Shown piece by piece: positions 18,414 to 27,163 of a DNA stretch of 64,000 nucleotides. Each line of letters opens with the position of its first letter. Position 1 is the first letter of the stretch. The translations under genes and the position numbers were made by a program. A model generated the notes under the pieces. It was not told the DNA's origin and did no database searches. It worked only from the letters and a program-made list of their open reading frames with translations. Location: contig CABXYJ010000002.1 in NCBI GenBank assembly GCA_902516345.1, positions 1 to 64,000 of the forward strand, read 5' to 3'. The DNA comes from an uncultured Pelagibacteraceae bacterium (GTDB taxonomy: Bacteria > Pseudomonadota > Alphaproteobacteria > Pelagibacterales > Pelagibacteraceae).

Positions 18414-20009
18414 ATGGAAAACTTTGACTATATTATAATCGGTGCTGGTTCTGCTGGATGTGTTCTAGCCAATAGACTTTCTGAAAATCCTAAAAATAAA
18501 ATTCTATTAATTGAAGCTGGAGGCAAAGATACTAATCCATGGATACATATTCCCGTTGGATATTATAAAACAATGCACAACCCAAAAGTAGACTGGTGTT
18601 ATAATACAGAACCAGATGTGACTATGGCAAATAGATCAATACCCTACCCTAGGGGTAAAACATTAGGTGGTAGCTCTTCAATCAATGGGCTTTTATACAT
18701 AAGAGGTCAGGAACAAGATTATGATATTTGGAGGCAATTAGGTAATAAAGGATGGGGTTGGAAAGATATATTACCTTATTTCATTAAATCTGAAAACCAA
18801 GAGAGAGGTAAAGATGAGTTTCATGGTGTTGGTGGACCATTATCTGTATCAGACACAAGAATAAAATTAGAATTATTAGAAAAATTTATGGATGCTTCTG
18901 AGGAGAAAGGAATTCCAAGAGTAGAGGATTTTAATAAGGGAAATAATTTCGGTTGTGGTTATTTTCAAGTGACTGAAAAAAATGGTTTAAGATGTAGCGC
19001 AGCAGTTGGATATCTAAACCCTGTAAAAAATAGAAAAAATTTAAAAATTGAAACTAATTGTCACGTAAAGAAAATAAATTTTGATGGAATAAAAGCTAAG
19101 AGTGTATCGTTTTGGAAAGATAATAATTTAATAGAAGTAAAAGCAAATAAAGAAATTTTATTAAGTGCTGGTTCAATTGGGTCTACTCAAATTTTACAAA
19201 CTTCTGGTATTGGTAATGGTGATAAATTGTCTAATCTTGGTATTAAAATAGTTAAAGAATTAAAAGGTGTAGGTCAAAATTTGCAAGATCATTTAATGTT
19301 TAGACCTGTGTATAAGATTAAGAATATAAAATCGTTAAATAAAAAAATTAATAGTTTATTTGGAAATTTATTAATTGGTTTAGAATTTGTTTTTAATAGA
19401 TCAGGACCAATGACAATGGGAGCAAGCCAACTTTGTTTATTTGCTAAAAGTGATGGTTCAAGAGAAACTCCTAATTTACAGTTTCATGTTCAACCAATAA
19501 GCACTGATAAGTTGGGGGGTGCTGCATTACATAATTTTCATGCCTTTACACCTACTGTTGCAAATATAAGACCAACTAGTCGTGGTGAAATTAATATAGT
19601 CAGTGCTGATAGTAGAGAAAAACCGAAAATAAAAATGAACTATTTATCAACTGATGAAGATAGAAAAGTTGCGGCTGATGGTCTTAGATTGGTCAGAAGT
19701 ATAGTTTTTGAAAGTGAAACATTTAAGAAATATCACCCAGAAGAACTAAGACCAGGTCCAAAATTTCAATCTGATGAAGAACTTGTTCAAGAAGGTAGTA
19801 AATTTACTCAAACTATTTTTCACCCAGTGGGTACTTGTAAAATGGGTAATGATGAAAATGCAGTTGTTAATGATGAATTAAAAGTTCATGGACTACAAAA
19901 TTTAAGAATTATTGACGCCTCAATAATGCCAAATATAACTTCAGGTAACACTAATGCACCGACAATAATGATTGCCGAAAAAGGTGCAGATATGGTACTT
20001 AGGAGTTAA
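18414..20009 (+). CDS. GMC family FAD-dependent oxidoreductase (choline dehydrogenase-like)
   Basis: A 531-residue flavoprotein. It has the FAD dinucleotide fold YIIIGAGSAGCVLANRLSE, GMC signature 1 in RGKTLGGSSSINGLLYIRG, the active-site His in FHPVGTCKMG, and the Asn of GNTNAPTIMIAEKGADM. It is an alcohol dehydrogenase of the BetA class. The family oxidises many alcohols, so choline is only one option, and no betB lies nearby. It heads a plus-strand run and is divergent from the TRAP operon. Its stop overlaps the next start (TAATG). Confidence 0.94.
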   Translation: MENFDYIIIGAGSAGCVLANRLSENPKNKILLIEAGGKDTNPWIHIPVGYYKTMHNPKVDWCYNTEPDVTMANRSIPYPRGKTLGGSSSINGLLYIRGQEQDYDIWRQLGNKGWGWKDILPYFIKSENQERGKDEFHGVGGPLSVSDTRIKLELLEKFMDASEEKGIPRVEDFNKGNNFGCGYFQVTEKNGLRCSAAVGYLNPVKNRKNLKIETNCHVKKINFDGIKAKSVSFWKDNNLIEVKANKEILLSAGSIGSTQILQTSGIGNGDKLSNLGIKIVKELKGVGQNLQDHLMFRPVYKIKNIKSLNKKINSLFGNLLIGLEFVFNRSGPMTMGASQLCLFAKSDGSRETPNLQFHVQPISTDKLGGAALHNFHAFTPTVANIRPTSRGEINIVSADSREKPKIKMNYLSTDEDRKVAADGLRLVRSIVFESETFKKYHPEELRPGPKFQSDEELVQEGSKFTQTIFHPVGTCKMGNDENAVVNDELKVHGLQNLRIIDASIMPNITSGNTNAPTIMIAEKGADMVLRS

Positions 20010-20602
20010 TGTTTGTTGATATATTTTCCCCAGAACAAATAGCAATATTAACACAAATTATTTTTATCGATCTAGTATTGGCTGGTGATAATGCAATAAT
20101 CATTGGGATGGTAGCCTCAAAGTTTCCATTAGAGCAAAGAAAAAAAATTATTTTCTGGGGAATTGGTGGCGCTGTAATTTTAAGAATAATTTTAACTTTA
20201 TTTACTGCTTATCTTTTACAAATTACGGGCTTAAGATTAATTGGAGGTATTCTACTTCTCTATATTGTGTACAAATTATACAAAGATGTTATTTCTGACC
20301 TAAATAATGAAAAGGATATTAAAGTTGATAATTCAAGTTTTTTGAGAGCAATTTGGACAATTTTGCTTGCAGATTTTACAATGAGTTTAGATAACGTATT
20401 AGGTGTCGCTGGAGCTGCAGGTGATCATTATACCTTATTAGTTTTTGGTCTAGTTTTATCAATTATTTTAATGGCTACTGCAGCTACTTTAATATCTGGT
20501 TGGATAAAGAAATATAAATGGATAGCTTGGGCTGGTTTAATAGCAATTTTAATTGTTGCTATTGAGTTAATTTACACTGATATTAAAATACTAATTTTAT
20601 AA
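20009..20602 (+). CDS. TerC family integral membrane protein (YjbE-like)
   Basis: A 197-residue membrane protein with about six or seven helices. The two TerC half-repeats carry acidic residues in helices: DLVLAGDNAIIIGMVA and DFTMSLDNVLGVAGAA. Family members are implicated in metal-ion export, including manganese, during co-translational secretion. Start and stop both overlap neighbours by one base (TAATG), so translation is coupled. Confidence 0.93.
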   Translation: MFVDIFSPEQIAILTQIIFIDLVLAGDNAIIIGMVASKFPLEQRKKIIFWGIGGAVILRIILTLFTAYLLQITGLRLIGGILLLYIVYKLYKDVISDLNNEKDIKVDNSSFLRAIWTILLADFTMSLDNVLGVAGAAGDHYTLLVFGLVLSIILMATAATLISGWIKKYKWIAWAGLIAILIVAIELIYTDIKILIL

Positions 20603-21369
20603 TGTTTTTAAAAAAATATAATCTTAAAAATAAGACTGCAATTGTTACAGGTGCAGGCAAAGGAATTGGTCGAGCCTGCGCGATAGCCTTAGCTGAGGCA
20701 GGATCAAATCTAGTTATAATAAGCAGAACTAAAAAGGATCTGGATGAAGTTTCTAGAGTTATTAAAAAACTAAAAGTAAAATGTAAATCCTATGTTTGTG
20801 ACATTACAAATTATAATCAAATAAAAGATATTATCAATAAACAAAGCAAGATTGATATATTAGTGAACAACGCTGGCAACAATATTCCTGAACACTTTAC
20901 AAAAGTAAAAACTAAAAATATGGAGTATTTGGTAAAAATTAATACTATTGCAACTTTTAATCTTGCACAATTATGTGCACTAAAAATGCTTAAATATAAA
21001 AATAGAAAAAAAATTGGTGGTGCAATAGTTAATATGTCATCTCAAATGGGGCATGTAGGAGGTCCAATTAGAAGTGTTTACAACATGACCAAATTTGGTC
21101 TAGAGGGCTTAACTAAAGGTATGTCAATAGACCTTGCGAAATATAATATTAGAGTTAACACAATATGTCCAACTTTTGTTGTAACTCCAATGACAAAAAA
21201 ATTTTTTAAAGATAAAAAATTTATAAAAGAGGTTTTGGGTAATATTCCTTTAGGAAGATTTGCTGAACTTTCTGATGTGGCAACGGCTGTTGTATACCTC
21301 GCCTCAGACGCTGCATCTATGATTACTGGAACTTCGTTATTGGTTGATGGTGGATGGACAGCAAGATAG
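20602..21369 (+). CDS. SDR family oxidoreductase
   Basis: A 255-residue short-chain dehydrogenase. The cofactor motif is TGAGKGIG, with NNAG, catalytic Ser in NMSSQMG and YNMTK. The C-terminal GTSLLVDGGWTAR is classic. An arginine after the second strand (IISRTKKD) favours NADP(H). It may act with the upstream GMC enzyme, but the substrate is unknown. It overlaps the next gene by 16 nt. Confidence 0.93.
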   Translation: MFLKKYNLKNKTAIVTGAGKGIGRACAIALAEAGSNLVIISRTKKDLDEVSRVIKKLKVKCKSYVCDITNYNQIKDIINKQSKIDILVNNAGNNIPEHFTKVKTKNMEYLVKINTIATFNLAQLCALKMLKYKNRKKIGGAIVNMSSQMGHVGGPIRSVYNMTKFGLEGLTKGMSIDLAKYNIRVNTICPTFVVTPMTKKFFKDKKFIKEVLGNIPLGRFAELSDVATAVVYLASDAASMITGTSLLVDGGWTAR

Positions 21370-22157
21370 TATTTAAGTTATTTTTTTTAATTTTTTTTTT
21401 CCAAACATTAAATTTAGAGGCAGTTGAATTTAAGGGAAAATTTCTACAAGGTCATTACATAATTGGAATTACAGATCCATCAGCTAAAATAATTATAGAT
21501 AAAAAAAAAGTAAAAGTTTCAAAAGATGGTTTTTTTGTTTTTGGATTGGATAGAGATAGAAAATTTGATGTTACTATTACAAAAAATCTAAATGGAAAAA
21601 AAGAAATAATAATCAAAAAGATTTTAAAAAGAAAATATAATATTCAAAGAATAGATGGATTACCTGAAAGTAAGGTAACACCTCCTGAATCAGTTTATAA
21701 AAGAATAAGAGAAGAAAATAACATGATTGGAGAGGCACGTGCAATCAACTCAAATTTACCTTTTTTTAAAAATCAATTTATTATGCCAGTTGAGGGAATT
21801 ATTAGTGGAGTTTATGGGAGTCAAAGAATTTTGAATGGAAAACCTAAGTGGCCCCATTATGGAATTGATATTGCTGCTAAAAAAGGAACGATGATTAAAT
21901 CTTCTGGATCCGGTACAGTCACAATGGCAGAGGATGATCTATATTATACTGGAGGTACAATTATAATGGATCATGGTCATGGTATATCCACTATTTATTC
22001 TCATCTTGAAAATGTACTTGTTTCAGTTGGAGATAAAATAAATCAAGGAGATATAATTGGTACAGTTGGGTCAACTGGAAGGTCTACTGGACCTCATTTA
22101 GATTTTAGAATTAATTGGTTTCAGACTAGACTCGATCCGATGTCAGTATTAAACTAG
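21354..22157 (+). CDS. M23 family metallopeptidase (murein endopeptidase-like)
   Basis: A signal peptide (MDSKIVFKLFFLIFFFQTLNLEA) leads to an N-terminal beta domain and a C-terminal lysostaphin-like zinc peptidase domain. Zinc and catalytic residues are visible in HYGIDIAA, IYSHLENV and GPHLDFRI; the last is the HLDF variant of HLHF. It should act on periplasmic peptidoglycan. The start lies inside the SDR gene in another frame. The signal peptide supports that start. Confidence 0.92.
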   Translation: MDSKIVFKLFFLIFFFQTLNLEAVEFKGKFLQGHYIIGITDPSAKIIIDKKKVKVSKDGFFVFGLDRDRKFDVTITKNLNGKKEIIIKKILKRKYNIQRIDGLPESKVTPPESVYKRIREENNMIGEARAINSNLPFFKNQFIMPVEGIISGVYGSQRILNGKPKWPHYGIDIAAKKGTMIKSSGSGTVTMAEDDLYYTGGTIIMDHGHGISTIYSHLENVLVSVGDKINQGDIIGTVGSTGRSTGPHLDFRINWFQTRLDPMSVLN

Positions 22158-22161
22158 ATTT

Positions 22162-22935
22162 ATGAAATCTTTAATAGATAGAACTTCTGATAAACTAGTT
22201 AAAGCTTTTTTAAAAAATAAAATCATTGCTCCAATACCATCAAAATTTTGCAAAAAAATAGAAGAGGCCCAAAAATTAAGAAAATTATGTGAAAGTAAAA
22301 TTAAACTACCTATAATAGGTTTTAAAGCTGCTGGCACTGGCATTTCACTTATAAAAAAATTAAAAGAGAAAGAACCTTTCTATGCAACAGTTTATAAAAA
22401 GAATGTATTAAAGAATGGTAAAAAAGTAAAAGTTAACAAGTCCACTTTAGGCATTGAACTAGAAGTGTGTTACTTAATTAAAAAGACTTTTTTTTCATCA
22501 AAGGGACCGATAACAAGACAAAATATATCAAAATTTATATCTCACATGGCTCCATGTATTGAAGTTGTTGGTTATAGGCAAAGAAAAAAAGGTATCAGTT
22601 CTTTTGGAGATTTATGTAGTGATTTTGGTGCAAATGTAAAATTTTTAATTGGAAAGAAGAAAAAATTTAAAAAAATTAACATAGGAAACCTTAAAACAAA
22701 TATTTCTAATAAAAAAATTGATCAAAGCGTTAATGGTAATACAGGCACCGTTTATATTAACCCCCTAAATTCTCTAAAATTTGTTCTTAAAAAAGTTAAA
22801 AAAGACAAAATAACTTTAAATAATGATTTTTATGTTTTTACAGGTTCAACTGTTGGTGTTGTACCTATTAAAAGTAAAGGTGTTTATTTAGGTAAAATTG
22901 ACAAATTGGGATCTGTTAAATCTCAAATTGTTTAA
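22162..22935 (+). CDS. MhpD-like 2-keto-4-pentenoate hydratase family protein
   Basis: A 257-residue member of the fumarylacetoacetate-hydrolase-like superfamily, hydratase/decarboxylase branch. The metal-binding GIELEVCYLI, then PCIEVVGYRQ, LCSDFGANVKFLIG and FTGSTVGVVPIK follow the family pattern. A role in handling 2-oxo acids would fit the oxoacid-like TRAP system nearby, but that link is inference. It overlaps the next gene by one base. Confidence 0.85.
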   Translation: MKSLIDRTSDKLVKAFLKNKIIAPIPSKFCKKIEEAQKLRKLCESKIKLPIIGFKAAGTGISLIKKLKEKEPFYATVYKKNVLKNGKKVKVNKSTLGIELEVCYLIKKTFFSSKGPITRQNISKFISHMAPCIEVVGYRQRKKGISSFGDLCSDFGANVKFLIGKKKKFKKINIGNLKTNISNKKIDQSVNGNTGTVYINPLNSLKFVLKKVKKDKITLNNDFYVFTGSTVGVVPIKSKGVYLGKIDKLGSVKSQIV

Positions 22936-23498
22936 TGAACTTTCTTGAAAAGTATAATCATGAAAAAAATATAAGATTTGAGTCTTTTAAATTTGCTCTA
23001 ACTGAAGCAAATACTAGAGGTTTAAAGACTATTGTCGAAACTGGTTGTGCAAGAGGAAAAAAGAAATTCTTTTTTTTTTCAAAGAAAAATTGGAAAGACG
23101 GAATGAGTACAATGATCTTTTCTGATTATGCAAAATTTGTAAATGGATCTTTAATAACATGTGATATTGATAATCATAATATTAAGAATGCAAAAAAATT
23201 TGTTGGTTTAAATAAAAGATATGTGGAATTTGTTGTTGATGATAGCTTAAATTTTTTGAATAAAATTGATAAAACTATAGATTTTTTATATTTAGACTCC
23301 TTAGATGGACAATTTAAAGAGGCTTCAAATCATCAACTAAGTGAAATTAAGATTGCAATTAACAAATTACAAAATAATTCTTTAGTTCTACTTGATGATA
23401 AAGGTTCAAAGACTAATTTATCAATTGATTACATGTTAAAAAATAACTTTAAAATATTGAATGAAACAAATGAACAAGTTCTTTTATCTCTAATTTAA
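22935..23498 (+). CDS. Class I SAM-dependent methyltransferase
   Basis: A 187-residue protein with a glycine-rich SAM-binding loop (IVETGCARGKKK), an acidic residue at the second strand (LITCDIDNHN) and FLYLDSLDG at strand 4. It resembles the Methyltransf_24 group. The target is unknown. The start overlaps the hydratase stop as TAATG. It is convergent with nadK. Confidence 0.8.
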   Translation: MNFLEKYNHEKNIRFESFKFALTEANTRGLKTIVETGCARGKKKFFFFSKKNWKDGMSTMIFSDYAKFVNGSLITCDIDNHNIKNAKKFVGLNKRYVEFVVDDSLNFLNKIDKTIDFLYLDSLDGQFKEASNHQLSEIKIAINKLQNNSLVLLDDKGSKTNLSIDYMLKNNFKILNETNEQVLLSLI

Positions 23499-23502
23499 TA
23501 TT

Positions 23503-24273
23503 TTAATTAACTTCTTTTCTTATCTGCTCTAAATTGATCTTTTTTTGTAGACTTCTATTCTGATCATATAAAAGATTAAATTTAATCTTTTTATTCGTTT
23601 TAACACTGATAATTTTTGCATTTCTTACTTCAGAGTTATCTGCAACAGCACTTATAGGTCTTTTAATAGAGTTCAAATTTTTTATTAAAATTCTATTTGT
23701 GTCTTTTGTGATTTTACCTTTCCATCTTCTAGGTCGAAAAGGACTTATGGGTGCTATAGACAATTTTTTAGAATTTAAGCTCAATATAGGACCGTGAACA
23801 GATAAATTATAAGCCGTACTCCCAGCCGGTGTAGATACGAGAACTCCATCTGAAACAAGTTCTTTTATAATGATTTTACTTCCACATTTTATAGATAGCG
23901 ATGCTGCTTGCCTACTCTGTCTTAAAATTGAAACTTCATTAATAGCTAAATATTTTCTATTTTTACCTTTATTACTTTTAACAGTCATTTCTAATGGAGA
24001 AATAGATATCGATTTAGCTTTAGATAAATTTCTTAAAAAATTTTTTGATGAAAATTTGTTCATTAAAAAACCGTAATTTCCCGAATTTATTCCGTAAAAG
24101 CTCTTATTAGATTTTTTGTTATTTTTTAAAGTTTTTAGCATAAAACCGTCTCCACCTATCACAATAGTTCTTTGAAAATTTAGAAATTTAATTTTGTTTA
24201 GTTCTTTTAAAACTTTTTTTTTTATCTCTTGAGATTTTTTATTCTTATCAGAAATAATTTGGATTTTTTTCAT
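23503..24273 (-). CDS. nadK: NAD kinase
   Basis: Phosphorylates NAD to NADP. The family motifs VIGGDGFMLKTLKN (GGDG) and VSTPAGSTAYNLSVHGPIL are intact. The ORF track begins 12 codons inside tRNA-Leu. The correct start is the ATG at 24273 (MKKIQIISDKNKK), giving 256 residues. Only 6 nt separate the tRNA CCA end from this ATG. The mRNA is therefore almost leaderless once the tRNA is cut out, unless an internal promoter exists. Confidence 0.95.
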   Translation of the reverse strand: MKKIQIISDKNKKSQEIKKKVLKELNKIKFLNFQRTIVIGGDGFMLKTLKNNKKSNKSFYGINSGNYGFLMNKFSSKNFLRNLSKAKSISISPLEMTVKSNKGKNRKYLAINEVSILRQSRQAASLSIKCGSKIIIKELVSDGVLVSTPAGSTAYNLSVHGPILSLNSKKLSIAPISPFRPRRWKGKITKDTNRILIKNLNSIKRPISAVADNSEVRNAKIISVKTNKKIKFNLLYDQNRSLQKKINLEQIRKEVN

Positions 24274-24279
24274 TAGTTT

Positions 24280-24365
24280 TGGTGCCCTCGGCCAGACTCG
24301 AACTGGCACTCCGCAAGCGGCAAGGATTTTAAGTCCTTTGTGTCTACCAATTTCACCACGAGGGC
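24280..24365 (-). tRNA. tRNA-Leu (TAA), attachment site of tandem mobile elements
   Basis: An 86-nt class II tRNA on the minus strand. Acceptor GCCCTCG pairs perfectly with CGAGGGC. The anticodon loop is CTTAAAA (anticodon TAA). A long variable arm and an encoded CCA (24280-24282) are present. The 5' half, from the anticodon loop to just past the mature 5' end, is duplicated at 28861-28903 and partly at 31519-31539. Confidence 0.96.
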
Positions 24366-24368
24366 ATT
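24326..24368. repeat. Attachment-site repeat, copy 1 (within tRNA-Leu)
   Basis: The 43-bp sequence beginning ATTTTAAGTCCTTTGTGTCT covers the anticodon loop, D arm and 5' acceptor strand plus 3 bp upstream of the tRNA. An identical copy lies at 28861-28903. This is taken as the tRNA-proximal junction of the first mobile element. Confidence 0.9.
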
Positions 24369-24436
24369 AATGAATTTCATGAGTGTTTATGCCATTATTT
24401 ATAATTGAACAAGATGAATAAGTAAATTTTTTTTAT

Positions 24437-24468
24437 TTTATCTCTCTAGATCCGAGAATGATCCGAGA
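24437..24468. repeat. 32-bp terminal direct repeat of element 1, left copy
   Basis: The sequence TTTATCTCTCTAGATCCGAG continues to ...AATGATCCGAGA. It contains GATCCGAGA twice at 11-bp spacing. It is identical to 28705-28736 and starts 68 nt inside the tRNA-proximal att repeat. Paired words one helical turn apart look like binding sites for a recombinase or excision factor. Confidence 0.85.
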
Positions 24469-24509
24469 GTTGTCCTATAAAATCCTATAAGAATATATAA
24501 ATTTAAATA

Positions 24510-24881
24510 CTATCTCCTTGCGTCATCCAACCTTAATGTATCACTGAAATCTTCAGGACCTGGACTGAAACTTGAATACAATACAATAATCAAAAAGATA
24601 ATTGCTACTCCCCAATAAATTGGCCTTAATGGTTTGTGAAATTCTTCTGAGTCTTTCTCACGAGCTTCCCGAGCCTTATAAAATTCTTGTCTTTTTTGAT
24701 TATAAATTCTCTCTAATTCCTCAGTTTGTTCTTTAGTTAAAATCGCTTTTTTATCAAATGGAAAAAGGCCATCTCTTAAATTATATGGATGAAATTGTGT
24801 GAATTCTTTAACATCATCTTCACCATATATCTTGGAATTTTTAGCCTTACTTAATATTTTTTTAAATTTTTCTTTATTCAT
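24510..24881 (-). CDS. Hypothetical protein with C-terminal membrane helix (element 1)
   Basis: A 123-residue protein. The N-terminal 85 residues are charged and probably helical (EQTEELERIYNQKRQEFYKAREAREKD). One membrane segment follows (YWGVAIIFLIIVLYSSF) and a short acidic tail. It ends the element's minus-strand gene run and abuts the next gene. It lies 145 nt inside the tRNA-proximal end. Not recognised. Confidence 0.65.
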   Translation of the reverse strand: MNKEKFKKILSKAKNSKIYGEDDVKEFTQFHPYNLRDGLFPFDKKAILTKEQTEELERIYNQKRQEFYKAREAREKDSEEFHKPLRPIYWGVAIIFLIIVLYSSFSPGPEDFSDTLRLDDARR

Positions 24882-25550
24882 TTAAAAATTTTCTACAATT
24901 ATATTTGATAATTCTGTTTTAGAAACTTGAAATTTTTTTTCAAAATGATTTGATAAATTTAATCTTTCTTCCCAATTACTAGCCCTTATTTTTTTTATAA
25001 GTTTGATTGTTTTGTCATCATATTCAAATAAGTAATATGTCTCATTCCAAGGCATTCCAAAAGCATAGCCGACATCGATAAATAACTCATCTTTTCCATT
25101 TTTATTAAGATCTTTATCTATATAAAAATTAATATTTAAATATATTCTTCTATCTTTAAGATGTTTTCTGCCTTTAAAAAAATCAGTTCTAGAGTCGTAT
25201 TTTTCCTCATTTTTATAAAACACTTTAAAATAAGTATCATTCATACCTCGGCATCCATTATTTTCGTAAAAAACCAATTTAACACTGTTGTTTATAGACT
25301 GAGTTAGAATAATTTTTTTAAACCCATCAGAATCATATTTAGTATAGTTTATAGAAGTAAATTTTTTTTTATTAAAATAAAAACAATCCCCAGACCAACT
25401 TATACGCTTATTACTAGAAGGATTTTCATCCATAAATTTAGCAGCTTCTTTGTAATTTTTATAACCATCATCAGCAAAGTCATATTCTTTAGCGAGACTT
25501 ATATTTATTGAAAGTAAGGATAATAGTAAAATAATAAAAAATTTTTTCAT
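24882..25550 (-). CDS. Exported hypothetical protein (element 1)
   Basis: A 222-residue protein with a signal peptide (MKKFFIILLLSLLSINISLA). The mature part contains a calcium-loop-like DKDLNKNGKDELFIDVG, as in VCBS/FG-GAP-type proteins, and two cysteines (GDCFYF and NGCRGM). Its stop directly abuts the start of the following gene. No family assignment is safe. Confidence 0.68.
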   Translation of the reverse strand: MKKFFIILLLSLLSINISLAKEYDFADDGYKNYKEAAKFMDENPSSNKRISWSGDCFYFNKKKFTSINYTKYDSDGFKKIILTQSINNSVKLVFYENNGCRGMNDTYFKVFYKNEEKYDSRTDFFKGRKHLKDRRIYLNINFYIDKDLNKNGKDELFIDVGYAFGMPWNETYYLFEYDDKTIKLIKKIRASNWEERLNLSNHFEKKFQVSKTELSNIIVENF

Positions 25551-25569
25551 AGTTTAAACATCATTTCAT

Positions 25570-26010
25570 CTAATAAAATTTACACAATTCATCAACATAT
25601 TCGTAACTAGGTGCAATACCAACTTTATTACCTTTTAAATCAAAAATTGTTAATCTAGTTGGCTCAGCCCAACCTCCTGCAAAAAAATATTCTTTAACAC
25701 TAGCAAAAAAAATTGGTTGTTCTTTAATCATTGTGCACTCCTTTGCAAATTTGCCAAAACTAAAAACTCTTTTAATTGAAGTCCTTGAATTTGTTTTGGG
25801 ATCAACTAGCCATAGTTCCTGATAAGTAACTTCTTGAGTGATTACATATTTTTCATTTTCTATCTCATATTTTTCAATTATATCTCCATATTTCTCAGCG
25901 TTAAAAGATTTATAACTTGCGGCCCAAGCTTTATCTTCACCTATCAGTAAGCTTATTGTTAATATAAAAATGAATAAAATAGAAAATGGATACAAAAACC
26001 ATTGTTTCAT
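25570..26010 (-). CDS. Exported hypothetical protein (element 1)
   Basis: A 146-residue protein with an N-terminal hydrophobic signal segment ending near AWA. The mature body is beta-rich and has two cysteines (KECTMI and ELCKFY). It lies 19 nt upstream of the next gene on the same strand, likely one transcript with the two exported or membrane neighbours. Not recognised. Confidence 0.62.
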   Translation of the reverse strand: MKQWFLYPFSILFIFILTISLLIGEDKAWAASYKSFNAEKYGDIIEKYEIENEKYVITQEVTYQELWLVDPKTNSRTSIKRVFSFGKFAKECTMIKEQPIFFASVKEYFFAGGWAEPTRLTIFDLKGNKVGIAPSYEYVDELCKFY

Positions 26011-26129
26011 TAATAAACTCTAAACTTAAATATTGTCTTTATTGTGTTAATTTTTTGTAACCAGTACTTCATCTAATTGCTTTCCCAGTGTTTACTCATT
26101 TTTTTGAAAGGACAACAAATTCATTTTTT

Positions 26130-27158
26130 TCATATAATTTTTAAATCATTGTCAAAAATTGATTTAATATTTGCAACAATCTCCTCAGGGAAATTGAATA
26201 CTTCTTTATATCCATCTAATTGTTCAGGATTAATTTCTCTATCTCTATATTTTGAAAATTTATTTAATAATTTTTTTTCAATCAAATAACATTGATATAA
26301 ATTTGTTTTAAAATGTTTAACTAATTTAAAGCTTGAAAATTCTTTAGATAATCTATCTCTAATTGTTTTAGTGGTTATTCCAATTTTATACCTATTATTA
26401 TTATTAATTAAAACAGAGGCGAAATATAATTTACCTGAAGTATTAGCTAATTCTGGATTTTTTTTAAAAATTTTCATGTTATACCTGCCCTCATTGCCAA
26501 TATTATTGTTACCTAAATCTAAAGCTTCTCTAATGGTTAATCCTCTATTTAATCTATTGCGCAAAAGAGAGACTGAAAAATTAAAAACACTACAAAGATG
26601 ATTTCTATCTCTATAAAATTTTCCTTCAAATTCAAATGAGTGTTCAGTTGGTTTCAGCTCTAATTTAAATGCCTGATTAATGTTTGCTCCCTTTTCCAAT
26701 GCTGCTACAACTGTTTCGGGTGTTAATCTATAATGTCTGGCTGCTTCAGATATTGATTTATATGTTTTATTTTCAATAGTAATTTGTCTTGATCTAAATC
26801 CTCCTTGACCACCATTAGTTAATCCTGAAGGAATTGATAAAGCTCTTTCTAAAGACCAACCATATTCTTCATATCTTTTTCTAAATGTACAATAATTTAC
26901 ATTATTTTTTCTACACGCATCTTGTTTTGATTTGTATCCTACTCCATTGACAATTAGGCTAAATTTAATTTTTTTTTCAGGAGGTTGGTAATTTTTACGT
27001 TTTTTTTCTGGAACCAAATCATCGCCTTTAGCTCCACGCGAGTATCTTTTGTATACACAATTTTTTGTTATACCGTATGCTTCAGCTATCGAGGGAAGGT
27101 TTGGATATTCCACTCCCTCGACAACATGACTTCCTAATCTAGAAATTATTTTTCTCAT
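26130..27158 (-). CDS. Four HTH-like repeats fused to a GIY-YIG-like nuclease domain
   Basis: A 342-residue protein. About residues 15-220 hold four related units: SIAEAYGITKNCVYKRYSRG, SKQDACRKNNVNYCTFRKRY followed by WSLERAL, SISEAARHYRLTPETVVAAL, and NHLCSVFNFSVSLLRNRL followed by LTIREAL. This pattern resembles nuclease-associated modular DNA-binding repeats of phage homing-type proteins. Residues 240-320 (LYFASVLI, YKIGITTKTIRDRL, LIEKKLLNKF) match the T5orf172/GIY-YIG plan, with the catalytic Arg and Glu in place. It is likely a site-specific DNA nuclease of the element. Confidence 0.68.
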   Translation of the reverse strand: MRKIISRLGSHVVEGVEYPNLPSIAEAYGITKNCVYKRYSRGAKGDDLVPEKKRKNYQPPEKKIKFSLIVNGVGYKSKQDACRKNNVNYCTFRKRYEEYGWSLERALSIPSGLTNGGQGGFRSRQITIENKTYKSISEAARHYRLTPETVVAALEKGANINQAFKLELKPTEHSFEFEGKFYRDRNHLCSVFNFSVSLLRNRLNRGLTIREALDLGNNNIGNEGRYNMKIFKKNPELANTSGKLYFASVLINNNNRYKIGITTKTIRDRLSKEFSSFKLVKHFKTNLYQCYLIEKKLLNKFSKYRDREINPEQLDGYKEVFNFPEEIVANIKSIFDNDLKII

Positions 27159-27163
27159 ATTTC

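Noticed and set aside
23503-24309. ORF track start of nadK 12 codons upstream
   Set aside because: MPVRVWPRAPKL is translated tRNA-Leu(TAA) sequence. The real start is the ATG at 24273.
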